Of a stretch of DNA of 64,000 nt, positions 22,901-34,152 are shown piece by piece. Position 1 is the stretch's first letter; every line of letters begins with the position of its first letter. Under the pieces are notes generated by a model. That model was not told the origin of the DNA, made no database searches, and was given only the letters and a program-made list of their open reading frames with translations. The stretch spans positions 820,914-884,913 of the forward strand of contig NC_020170.2 of assembly GCF_000224145.3 (NCBI RefSeq), given 5' to 3'. Source of the DNA: Ciona intestinalis. Taxonomy: Eukaryota > Chordata > Ascidiacea > Phlebobranchia > Cionidae. A program made the position numbers and the translations under genes.

Positions 22901-25900
22901 ACCAAGAACAAGGAACTCACAATATCCAACCGTTGCTACGTTCCATCGCCAATTAATTCCTTCCAATATTTCGTGTTCCTGGAGAATAATTGTATATTTA
23001 GCAGGGTGGGGAAAGACGGGACATCTTTAGCACATAATATCCGAATATACTGATTGTGTTTTAAACTATTAACAAACGTGTATGGAAGTCATGAGGACAC
23101 GGTTTAAAATTTTTTTGAATGTTTTTTTGCCTATACTACATAGTGGGACGAGAAAATAGAAAAAAAGTTGCTCCATTACCTCCCACCCTACCATATAACA
23201 GTTTTTATGAAACAGTCATTACAAACAGCAACATATGAAAAGGTTGTTGAATTGAATATTTACAGGTCTACGAAAAAGTGCGAAAAAAACTAAAACTTTA
23301 AAATATACCCATTATATATAGTGGGTTGGGGGGGGTGGGACACCTTTTCATTCTATTTTCTCGCCCAATTTGAGATAAGTAAATAAAGAAAATGCAAAGA
23401 ATTATAAAAGCTTATCCCCACGACTCTCCTAGACCGTTGTTAATTGTTTAAAACACGATCAAGAAGGTGTCCCATCTTCCCCCACCCTACTGTATGTCAT
23501 ATATATGCCATGATCAGTATAACCTATTGGCTATAAACCCATATTTTGTGTTTGTTGGCGACAAAACTAATACATGATCTAGAGGTGTAAGATTAATTAA
23601 AGTAGCGTGTACCGCCTTTCCCAGACAATATTTACCCCAAACACATCTCCCTTTTGCAAGAAAAGCACCGGGCTTGTATTTCCAAATTCGTCGGTTTTGA
23701 TCACAACAGCTGATCCAGCAAGAAGAACGAAATAGTTGAGAGGTTTTCGGCCTTCTCTTACTACCACACGCTTTCCCATAAACCTAATTGAGTCGTTGTT
23801 GACACAAAGGGATTGAAATCTTAGCTAATAAAAAATCAATGACAATAAACTAAAAAAATAATTTTGTAATTATCGAACTATTTTCTCCTAGTTTCGTTTA
23901 GGTATGATGAACATTGGTCCAACTAATACAACACCTACCCGGCAAAATACCCACATCGAGCTATCTGGTGTTGCACAGATTCCGAGTAATCGGAAATTGC
24001 TTTAATGTTTCGTAATGCTGTTTTAACCTGAAATGATGTTATAGTTATAGTTTGTACAAAATCACAAAAAAAACTAAGACAATTTATAACAAACGCTACT
24101 CATCGGGTTGTAGTAAACATCGTTTACTATATTATTTAAAATTAAATTGATGGCCAACAGACAATCGCAACCGGATAGCGAATAGTGAAATACCTGGTTA
24201 ATATCTTTGGATGTTCTTGTTGGTGAAGGGGTGTTTAAAATCTTTCGCGTTGAATCAGAGAGACGGTACTGTTTAAGTTAGTTCAAATGTTTACATCGGT
24301 ATATATAGTTAAATAAAAAACACAGAGACACGTCCTTTTCTCCTATCAACTAACGTTTCTTTAGCCGAGCAACTCTTAAGAGATGCCGAAAATAATCGAA
24401 CTAACAGTCATACCTGATTTTTCATTTTATAATTTGTTACGTCAAAAAGTATATCTTTCTTTGTTTCGTGTGATGACGTATCTTCATGATTTGAAAACCC
24501 TTGTTGTATATTGTAGCTGTCGTCTACAGTTACACTGTGGGCTTTGCACAATCTGGCTAACCACACAGAGAGTCGTGCTGCTGTCCGCCATTTACTGATA
24601 TTGGAACGATGCTGCTGAAGTAACAATATTACAAATCCGTAATATTTTTTTCTTTTAATATTTTCCCCAAATATGAAACTTAAAGAAATAAATAAAAGTA
24701 GAGATTGATCGTCACCTTGTAGTATTTTGGGGTCTTAAATTAAGTATTTTGTTCACTTGTTATATTGTAATTACCTGGTGCACTTGCTTGATTTGCGGGT
24801 AAAACTGAGGACTGTTGCTTTCCGTTTTGCTTCTCGTCCTTAACGCTCTTGCCTTTTGTTTAGCATAGCTGTACCTTCTGGTAGATAAATTATCAGGTGT
24901 GTCCAATACCCCGCCTTCTTGTGAATCGAGTTGAAACGAATCTCGCGAAAACGAAATCGACAATTTTTTGTTTGAAGGTTTTGATTGATTCTCTATAAGA
25001 AAAAAAAGGATAAGACTACATAAACACGTGTTCTCATATACAACACATAATTAAAAAGTAACATGGCCTATAATGTTGCTTCTCGCATAGGGAATTAAAA
25101 AGTTTGACTTCGATTTTCATTTGATTGCATATAGACGATTGTTGAAAAAAAAATATTTCGAAGCGGCCGAGGGTTGTACGTTATTAAGTTGAAGTGATCT
25201 TACCAGAAAAATTATCGGACATTTCAGTCATTGTATTTCTTCTACCCGCGTCGATATTTTGAGTATCATCGTGTCTAATTAGTATAGATGGCGAAAAGCC
25301 ATGTTCTGTCGTTATTTTAGATTTGTTTTGTAAAGTCCTCGGATGATGAGTAAGCGATGATATTCTAGTAATCGCTGGAAGTTTAGAATATCGTCTTGGC
25401 AAATTTGTCATGTAACGCGCGCTTTCAACGCCGTCGTTTTCAAACGTTGATTGGTCTTCGAGGTATTTTTCTCGAGTTTTCAAATGGACCAAGTGGTCAG
25501 ATCCTGCCAGTTGTTCATGCATGGAATGACGTAGGTTTCCAAGTAAAGTTTGACGAGTGGGACGAACTCGTCCTAGTTTATATTGGCGCTTCATTTTCAT
25601 ATTCGAGCAAAATTGTTGTTCCTTTTCTTGCAAGGTTCCTTTGTATTTCGTATTCTTATCCACCCTGTTTGTAATGTAAGATTGACTAAGCTGTGTTAAA
25701 TGCAAGTTCTTTGCAACTTTTGTATTGTCAATTGACTGTCGAGTGCCCAATCTTTGCTGGAGTGATCTTTGTCTTTCGGTGACGTCATTTTGCCATCCAG
25801 AGCCACTCCGTAACCGCCACTTATGAACTCGATAGAAATCACCTTTTGTATCAAGAACTGACGTACTGTACCGGTTTCTATAACATGCTTTCGGTTTATT

Positions 25901-26152
25901 TTCTACCCGTGGTAAGTAAGCTACACTGCTACTCATGCTGTTCAATTCTTTCGGTTTGGTCACATTCGTTGATGCTCCAACGGTGTCAAGCTGCTGCGAC
26001 TTTCTTCTCAATTTATGCTCTGTTTCACCAACGTTGGCTACGTAAGCAATATTGTGACCACCAGTGACCTGCTCATCGTCTTTACTTGCACCAATCCGTC
26101 CTTTCACTCTACTTTTGGTGATATGGGCCTTTGTCAAGCACAGTGACGTCAT
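19931..26152 (-). CDS. Cyclic nucleotide-binding domain protein (CNBD2-like), 979 aa, 13 exons
   Basis: Exons 26152-25204, 24992-24775, 24611-24414, 24268-24194, 24027-23939, 23783-23636, 22978-22821, 22183-22045, 21776-21632, 21580-21497, 20898-20504, 20370-20143, 20044-19931; every junction is in phase. The first 316 residues (one exon) are basic, Ser/Thr/Gln-rich and look disordered. Then comes a helical segment (KWRTAARLSVWLARLCK) and a cNMP-binding beta-roll: KTALRNIKAISDYSESVQHQ, VVVREGRKPLNYFVLLAGSA, VLFLQKGDVFG, EFLVLGKDDYKKIF. A Ser/Thr/Glu-rich linker (exons 9-11) precedes a second, shorter region (GSFALESILYTDQPQLSLVS ... ECLMLNKKLFLE) that resembles the end of another beta-roll, and the protein ends EELKGQYWRLRAWKAYQTRL. 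An in-frame TAA sits just upstream of the ATG. This resembles CNBD2, a testis/sperm cAMP-binding protein; orthology is inferred. The usual GE...R cNMP-phosphate motif is not obvious. Confidence 0.85.
21079..21273 (+). mobile_element. MITE family 1 copy
   Basis: Full length (GTTGGATGGGGAAAGATGGG ... CATCTTCCCCCACCCTACTG), in CNBD2-like intron 10. Confidence 0.88.
22289..22584. mobile_element. Probable hAT-type non-autonomous element
   Basis: Ends CAGCGTTTCTTTAACTGGGG and AGTTTAAGAACCACTG are imperfect inverted repeats of hAT/Charlie style. The flanking octamers CTTTAAGG and TTTTAATC match at only five of eight bases. CNBD2-like intron 7. Confidence 0.65.
22999..23195 (+). mobile_element. MITE family 1 copy next to a splice acceptor
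   Basis: AGCAGGGTGGGGAAAGACGG ... CCTCCCACCCTACCATA. On the gene's strand its terminus gives a pyrimidine-rich run ending about 20 bp before the exon 7 acceptor of the CNBD2-like gene. Confidence 0.85.
23319..23494 (-). mobile_element. MITE family 1 copy
   Basis: Inverse orientation, the second copy in CNBD2-like intron 6; the middle lacks about 15 bp compared with other copies. Right end CATCTTCCCCCACCCTACTG. Confidence 0.85.
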
Positions 26153-26738
26153 GTGTTAATTTTTATAACGCCTTACAAAGCCCAAATGTTTTGGGTAAAC
26201 TATAACACAAAGAAATCAGAACATATAGCCTTTATTCAGATCTTTAAAGTCTTTTGGCTTGGCACCTGTTACCCGATACTTGTACTTGTTTTAACTCTCT
26301 GTTTAATGTAAACAAACGGAACGCTTAGTATATATTTATCCTTCGCTGTGTGTCTATAGTAACAGGCAAACGAAACTGAAACATAGTTTACTCAGGCCAC
26401 TGTTTATCAGCAGAGACGAAACAGGTAGTTTTTACCGCAGTCTCGCGTCGCAAAATAAACATGGTTTATTCTCGGCTTCTTCAAAGGAGCTTAACGGAAA
26501 GAGACAAAGAAAAATTTTCGGTGTTATGTTACTAATGTCACCGACTGAAGATAATACATGGGAATGTCAACAAGGGTAAACGTTTGCTGGATATTAAAGT
26601 CATATCATATTATCAACTATATTATAATTGTAGCATTCTGAGAGTAACACCAAATGAAAACTACGCTCATATGGGGTAAATCTATCACATGGACATTTCT
26701 GTATCACAAGTAGCGTGCAGTCACCCAAGGCGAAATGT

Positions 26739-27230
26739 ATAGTAGGGTGGGGTAAAGTGGGACACAAAACAAAAAATGTTACAGGTTTATTCGAAAGTTA
26801 TATTCGCACAACTATCAATAGCGGGCGCCAAAGCCAACTACTGTTTTACTATTAAAAATGTTAAATAAAAACAGTATTGTTTCAATGGGTGAAAAAAGTA
26901 CGGTGCTGGTCTTAAATATTTGCTAAGAAAACTGCCCAAATTGTGCATGTAGTTCTCGAGTTTCAAACATCAATCAAGTATCGTAGTTTAAAAAAAAACA
27001 AAATTCGTACAGTTTTATTTGATAAAATTTGTTTTAGTTTTTTTCGGGAAAAATGGTTTATAAACATGAGAAAACTAAGCGGGGTCAATTTGCCTTAAAC
27101 TATGGCTAGGAACAATAGATAAAGTTATGATGCAAAAAAACTAGAACAGCCAATTTGATTTGTTGGATTACCCACAAGTTGCAGAATACTATTAATATTT
27201 TAAACTTGGTGTCCCACTTTACCTCACATA
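26739..27230 (+). mobile_element. MITE family 2 copy, about 490 bp
   Basis: Ends are inverted repeats: GGGTGGGGTAAAGTGGGACA and GGTGTCCCACTTTACCTCAC. The termini resemble family 1 but the interior is different and longer, suggesting mobilisation by the same or a related transposase. Confidence 0.75.
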
Positions 27231-27590
27231 AAGCTTTGCAGGTACTTATTGCCGAACTTTGGAAGTTTATTTTTAAACTGTCTCATTTAACCCTGCATGT
27301 TTGCGAATCGCTAAAATAGCAGCTGCAGCACAAATCGCGAAACTACTCTTCGTATGTTTTGCTATATTATTTTTAAGTATAGTGTTAATATATGAGGGGC
27401 AATGGTACAACTCCATAGCATTACCCCAAAGCGTTATATATATGGAATTTGCCAATAAAAATGTTTAAGTGACCCACACTGTGTTATAATCTAGAGTGGG
27501 TTACAATAAGACATTGAAGTACATGATTTAAAACCAAAATAAATGACTTTTGAGGGATAGGCCTACTATAAATTAATAGGCTACTATCAT

Positions 27591-27720
27591 ATAGTAGGGT
27601 GGGGAAAGACGGGACACTTTTAGCGGCGAACATTCCAATATCCTGATCAGATTTTAAACAGATAGCAACGGTTTATTAAAGTCGTGAGGATACGGCTTTG
27701 TAATGTTTTGAATTTTACTC
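27591..27720 (+). mobile_element. MITE family 1 copy, right part missing
   Basis: Starts ATAGTAGGGTGGGGAAAGAC and follows the family for about 130 bp, then loses the match; no right terminus. Confidence 0.75.
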
Positions 27721-27982
27721 ATTTGTGCAATCATTAAAAATAAGTAACGTCTGTTCAACACCGATTTTTAATGCCCAACCACAATAATCAACAATGGTAC
27801 CAGCGTTCAGTTTCGAGCCTTTTCATTTGGGTTTAAGGCCTTTTTTACTCTCGTCCAGGCATGAGCTTGCTTAAAACACTATTCAAAAAGTTTTGGAAAC
27901 CAACTCAGCTTTAATTACAGACAAAAGTACTGCATAAGTGTAATAGGATACACGATATTTAACAAGTTAAAGAAATATGTTT

Positions 27983-28246
27983 TAATATTTTGATTGTCAA
28001 ACAAATCTACGAAAAACTGCATCAATTCTATCAAAAACTAAAATAAGTACCTTTAAAAATCAAATACACTGTTTGTAAGGAAAATTAACAAATAAACGAT
28101 TATTTAATGAAATGTAATATTTTGATTGTCAAATAAATCTACGAAAAAACTGCATCAATTCTATCAAAAACTAAAATAATTACCTTTAAAAATCAAATAT
28201 ACTGTTTGTAAGGAAAATTAACAAATAAACGATTATTTAATGAAAT
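27983..28246 (+). repeat. 132-bp tandem duplication
   Basis: Two direct 132-bp units starting TAATATTTTGATTGTCAAA, differing by only a few bases and one A-run length. Confidence 0.9.
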
Positions 28247-28430
28247 GAGAAATTTCGGGCAAACCCTTTAAACAAATCTATAATACACAACACTAAATTA
28301 GACAGATGCATAGTGTTTTGTTATGGTAACAGTGGCACTGGTCAATTGCAGCATTATCAAGGAACAATGTAATAAAGAAAATCATAAATTGACCTAAACA
28401 TAAGGAAGACATTTAAAAGTGCAAGGTTCT

Positions 28431-31400
28431 TTACAAAGCTACAACTGATGCAAAACATATCAAGGTTTCCATGTTGGATTCAAGCCTCCATTTTTTGCTT
28501 GTTTCATCATAAACCTCAATTGTCATTTTAGATTCTTTGTCACCATAACTAAAAATATTAAACAGTATAAATATTTCTCAATAAATACACGAGAAGTTAT
28601 TTAGCGATTTGCACAACAGGTGTAATTTTACAAATTCGAAAACACACACAGTATAAGATGGGACAGTTTAAAATCATTGTTAATTTTGATTTATAAGTGA
28701 ATTTATTATTAGGCATAGGCTGCACATAAATAACACGAAATAATACAGTATGTTTGAAAATCAAGTTTAAACATCCTTTTTATTTCCCTACTGCTATAGT
28801 TTTTAACAAGTTACCTATTATTGTATGATAATGGGTATTGTTTTATCGATAATGGTTATTGTTCAAACATCAATTGATAAATATTGTATTCAACAAAAGC
28901 ATAGAAATTTGTAATAATAAAAAAAAGGTAATATCTATTAATAAAGTTTCACTTTTTTTACAAATTGGGTATTGCCACACTGTTTTTCGTACAAGCTACT
29001 TTTAAATTATCTTTAAGTGCAAATAAATTTGAATTTTCAAATATATTTTCTATATATTATCTTGTTATTATATCAGTTTCTTTTAGTTGAATAACCCCTG
29101 TCCGAGGTATAAATTATTAAATTAAAAGCAAACCTTTTTTTTTATAAAATATGAAACCAGTTAATTGTTCATACTTGCAAACTACAAAATTTCATTGGCT
29201 TTACTATTATTCAGCTACCATTCAAAATTATCACGTTACTATTTCGCATTTTTTTTATTTGTTTAAAAATACTGTTTCTAATTTACATGCTTTTTTAATA
29301 GTTAACAACAATATTCGGATTTGACGTGCGCTTTGCAAAGTCGTGATAATACTGTAGAATAATTCTGTAACACTATTTTTATAATTATCATTAAATGGGG
29401 TCCGTAAAAATTTTTAAAAAGTATCGTCTGACAACGTGTTCCATTGTCCCCACTCCCCCATACTACTATATCACAAGCTCCATAAAAAGAATATATATAT
29501 ATATATATATAAATATAATAAAAAAAAATATTTACCCTCCAATGACGTATATCTTCCCACTTACAACACAAGCACAAGCACCACATCTCTTGTATTTCAT
29601 GCTGCTAACTTTGGACCATGTGTGGGTTCGCATGTTAAATCGCTCAACGCTATTCAGTTCATTTCCACCTTAAAAATATTAAACAAACTAAACTGTTAAT
29701 TCTAGAAGTTTATTTTTAGTTTCAATTGTTAAAATAAACAACAAACCAATAGCGTAAATCTGATCATTGTAAACGACCCCACACAACCCTTGTCTTCTTT
29801 CATTCATTGGTTTTAATGTATTCCATTTCTTTTTTTGGGGGTCAAAACTTTCCATAGAATTTAAAGGAATTAAACCATCATACCCACCGAAGGCGTACAA
29901 ACTACCTGTACAATATACATAGTTAAACAAAAAAGTTTTAAAAAAAGGTTGAAAATGATGTACTTGAGTTTAATGCTTAATAGTTAAAAAATTATAAGAG
30001 TAGTAAATATTAGGCTTTTTCTGAAATCAATATACATGTTACAGATGTTTAACCTAGATTTAAAAAAATAACTCTGAAACTCGGTACCACCCCACTAGTT
30101 TATTTCAAAAGCTTTGTGCAGAATTATGTTGCAAAGTCATATCTTAATATTAATATTACAGGAAAACTGCCTAGAGGATTTTACATTTTGCCTTAAGTGT
30201 CTATGCAACATTATTATGTTTCGTTGTTCACTATAACATCAAAGAAAATAAACAGATATTTTGTGCAAAATTGGCTAAACCTGTTTGAACAGTATTCACC
30301 TAATTTGCTAGCATGGGCAGTTAATCATATTTCCAACACTGATGTTAGTAAAATGTATGTTTTTTATGAAAAATACATTATAAAATGAATAGTAAAGCAA
30401 CCATAGTAATAAATCCCAGTTGAACCAACCGTTATAAGAAACAAGAGCATGTTCATATCTTTTAGTTTTCATTAAAGCAGTGTATGTCCATTTATTTATC
30501 ACTGGATTGTAAAACTCAACTGATAACAATGCCTCATATCTAGCATTCATCCCACCCGTCACATACATTTGATCTGGAATATCACAGTTGTGACATCATT
30601 AAGCTCAGTGTCAGGTTTCAATAATAAAAATCCATAATACATTGTTATAAGGAACCAACCGTTTAACACAGCAGATGCGGCAAACCAACGTTGTTCAATC
30701 ATAAATGACACTTTATTCCAACCAATATAAAAATGGTTTAAATTCAAACATTCGACAGAGTTGGTTTCGTCACCACCAGCCGTATAAACATGGTTGTGTA
30801 TTTTCACACTGGTTGAACCCCATCTTTCATACAAGGTTGACTGTGAATACAATTGAATGTATGTAACTGTTATTACCCACTTAAGGATAAATATAAAAAT
30901 CAACACCAGTTTGACTTAAAGAAAACATTAAGTTTAATAAGATGATATTGAATAAAGGACTACAGTTCATGTACATTTATATGAAAAGGTTTGTCCATTA
31001 TGTTTTGTGAATTTGATAATTCATAATAATATCCATCGCAGCTAGGTCACCAAGCAAAGTAGTTTGTTCCACACATAATAAACATTTTATTAACGAACCA
31101 TTATTTCTCTAAAATGTTTCCCAACAACGTCATAAATATAAACAAGATTCTCTTCATAAGTACCGCCCACCACCATGAAATCATATGCAGCTTCTAGGAT
31201 TTTAAAACAATGGTAGTGTCATTGCATACCAATAAATCTCATGTAATTTAATTTTATCACATATATAGTATATGTTCCATTGTGCGCCTATAGTAAATGT
31301 ATATCACTGTAGATTTAATAAAATTTAGGTTTACTAAATTATTATACATAACATAAATTTTTATTTTATTCATCTAATCGAAAACAGCTGTGAATATTAA

Positions 31401-33659
31401 ATAAAATACCAATTAGACTGGAATTAGCCACAAAACACTATTAAAAATGCTATGAATAAAACTTCTCTAGTATTTTTTTTGAGGTTTAAAAACCTGTGTG
31501 ACTCAAAAAGTGAACTGCTAAAGTTGTGACGCAAAAATATAAACTATTAATTACCTGCTCTAGCGCCAACTATTGTGACAATTTGATTTTTTTCCAGACG
31601 GGAAATGTATTCTAGCGTGAGAACGTCAAAATAAGACTTTGATGTCTTTATCCAATTCTATAAAAACACAATGAAATGAATAATTGGTAAGGAAAACATT
31701 TCGCATACAACAAATATAGCAGTGAATAATGATGCACGTAACTACTTAGCCAAGTACAAAGCAAACATTAGTGAAAGACTGTCTTTGTTTATTCGTTAAA
31801 TTATAACNNNNNNNNNNNNNNNNNNNNNNNNNNNNNNNNNNNNNNNNNNNNNNNNNNAATTATCAGCCATACATAAAAAAATGAAAAAATCCAAAAAATA
31901 ATCACCCACAAAGTAACATACATGGTAACTCGTAAGCTGGCACGAGGTGATAAACCCGTGTGATAACGACTGTCGTTTCCGGCCACGCGAGGATAAAGTA
32001 AGTTACATTCATTCATTCAGTTATGTTGCCTTGTTAATTTTCTATATTTGATTTTCCTTTCAATTATTTAGTCATTCGTCAAATTGGATAATTAACAGTT
32101 AACCCTTTGGAGTCTTTGTGTGCAATCAAACGGTTAAGCTTTATGTAGTGAGGACATTCACTAAAATTATGAATTAAATTTTTAACAATACCCTGATCAG
32201 TGATCAAAGTAAATAAAAACAGTTTTATTTACCTGTTGCTTCATTAATGCAATCAGAGGTTTTGCTTTATTTATGGGTAATTCCAAGAATTTTATTTCTT
32301 TTGCAACTAGCTCTAAGTTTTTACCGATGAATTCGTCACATTTTCTTAACACCTCCACAAGTTTGTATCTTTGTGCAAAAGCACGGAAACATAAAAAGTT
32401 TTCAACAGTAAGTGCATCATTGAAGAATCTAACACAGTACGCTTTTACATCTGAAAAACAAATATTTAAAACAATCCTAACTAAAATTTGTAACATAAAA
32501 CCTGCCTTTAAATTGCAAACAGTTTGCAGCCTCATAAAGTTGAAAAACAATCTTATCGCTTATGTTGATCACTTGTAAATAAATAAAAGTAATCAACAAA
32601 TCCAAAATTGAAGCTTTTATTCCTTTAACTTCAATTGTGTTATTAAAACCTTTCTTACACTGAAAAATAACACAACATAAATGGAACAGTGGATTTCCCA
32701 CACATACACGAGTAAATGTAACAATTTATTTAACATAAGCTATTGAAGTCAGTGTGAAATTTTCTCTTCCAATTCCTGATAATTTTAACTGGATTTATCT
32801 CCGCGACGTGCCTTCACCACTTAACCTCTGGGTTAGAGGCAGGCGCGCTAAACACTCTGCCACGGTGCCGAACATAGTAATTAAAATTAAGCAGTACCAA
32901 ATACCATTTGTATAATAGCAAAACTTCACACCTTAGGCAGTTGCTGTCTAACATAGTACAACAGTCAACAGTGTTAGACAACACATGACATAAGGCATAT
33001 GCAAGACAACATGCTGGACATCATATCATGACATTTAACATTAATCGAAATTAGCCTTTTACTCACGATAGCGAAATAGTTTTAAATAGACGGAGACAGT
33101 AAACCACAAAAAGAAACAATATAAATTTTTGCTGGTTGCACAATTTGTAAAACATTATTAATTTTCATTGATTCAAATTTTTTATACCCAAATCAAGTTA
33201 ATTTAGGTATAAAAGTACCTAAATTAAGTAACATAACTGTTACCAATAACAATAATAAAATAAAAAAATGTACAATAAAGTAAAAACTGTTATAAAAGAT
33301 TTTAAAATAATCATAACGAATTTATGGTTGCAATACATTACCCCAGATGTGAACATTATCTCATAATATTTAGAATATCCAGCAAGAACATTTTTGTGGG
33401 CTGAAACTTCTCCATCTTTTAATTTGAATGTAACATCAGTAAACACTTTTCTTTTTCGTAACCTGGATATTATTTAGTATTTAATACAATTTTAAACCTT
33501 TAAATTCACATTGCACAAATACTTTAAAAACTAGAAACATATACAAACAAAAACACAAAGAGGCTTTTACTAAAATAGATTTCACCTGTTTAACTTTGTA
33601 AGTACACGGCCCTTGTGGTCGCTTTTGTATTGTATTACAGTTTCATTGTTTGAAGCCAT
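28431..33659 (-). CDS. BTB-kelch (KLHL-type) protein, 499 aa, 11 exons
   Basis: Exons 33659-33586, 33462-33342, 32659-32506, 32450-32233, 31657-31555, 31193-31099, 30840-30660, 30573-30430, 29905-29747, 29668-29536, 28548-28431; phases agree. The BTB fold is in exons 2-3 (VFTDVTFKLKDGEVSAHKNV, KYYEIMFTSG, EAANCLQFK), then a BACK region in exons 4-5 (CVRFFNDALTVENFLCFRAF), then kelch blades with YTAGGDETNSVECL, MYVTGGMNARYEALLSVEFY, LYAFGGYDGLIPLNSMESFD and IYVIGGYG. Family members are usually adaptors for cullin-3 ubiquitin ligases. At 499 aa it is shorter than most KLHLs (550-620), with a compressed BACK region. Intron 3 has a GC donor (AAAG|GCAGGT at 32505): the adjacent GT site would create a stop. 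An assembly gap lies in intron 4. Which KLHL it matches cannot be told. Confidence 0.9.
29295..29470 (+). mobile_element. Degraded MITE family 1 remnant
   Basis: Only the right end is recognisable (GTGTTCCATTGTCCCCACTC CCCCATACTACTATA). In the last intron of the kelch gene. Confidence 0.35.
31808..31857. other. Assembly gap (50 N)
   Basis: Run of N in intron 4 of the kelch gene, at the edge of a SINE copy. Confidence 0.99.
31870..32020 (+). mobile_element. SINE copy, head lost in gap
   Basis: Complement of the 48150 copy: TAACTCGTAAGCTGGCACGA, CGACTGTCGTTTCC, CGCGAGGATAAAGTAAG. The tRNA-like head would fall in the adjoining N run. Confidence 0.65.
32800..32882 (-). mobile_element. SINE head fragment, tRNA-like
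   Basis: Minus strand reads GGCACCGTGGCAGAGTGTTT AGCGCGCC, a box A-like start, then CTAACCCAGAGGTTAAGTGG as in other copies. In kelch intron 2. Confidence 0.6.
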
Positions 33660-34152
33660 TTTTAGTACATTAGATCAATTCGAAACTTTTTGCCAAAACA
33701 CTAAATAATAAAACCACAACCGAAAATTTAACAATTTTTTTTGCGAAACTGAACTTTTCTTGATGGGGATTCCCGGATAATAAGTATATAAAAATGATAT
33801 CTATGGTATATAGAAAAAAACAAAGGTTGCAGCAAAACAAGAGAGCAATGCTTTATTAAATAAGATGTTTATATATTTTAAAAGCACACTTTCACATTGT
33901 TGTGGGTGCTTGCGACTAACATTCTTCATAAGCATGTCTTGATAACTGGAAAAAGACGTAGCATCTCGTAAATTTTATTAAAACAAAGCCATCAGATACT
34001 AATGGAGTCTGTAATGATACGACATGATATTAAACATCGACTATTTACATTGATAACAGGTTGTCTGTAACTACAACCTGTATACCATAATATGTTTCTG
34101 AATTTTCGTGACTTTGTTTATGATATGAGAAACGTTGATTGAAATCATTAGA
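33660..34152. other. Intergenic, kelch promoter and P450-A 3' flank
   Basis: About 490 bp, AT-rich. AATAAA-type signals occur on the minus strand near 33852 and 33970, suitable for the P450-A transcript. Nothing else seen. Confidence 0.4.

Larger units (their letters stand above)
26153..28430. other. Repeat-bearing intergenic region
   Basis: Lies upstream of the CNBD2-like gene and downstream of the kelch gene. It holds a family 2 MITE, a half family 1 MITE and a 132-bp tandem duplication. No coding exon recognised. Confidence 0.5.

Noticed and set aside
25396-26067. Plus-strand frames of 92 and 73 codons
   Set aside because: Shadows of the large first exon of the CNBD2-like gene.
29480-29530. 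AT dinucleotide run in a kelch intron, considered as a regulatory element
   Set aside because: A simple microsatellite without further signal.
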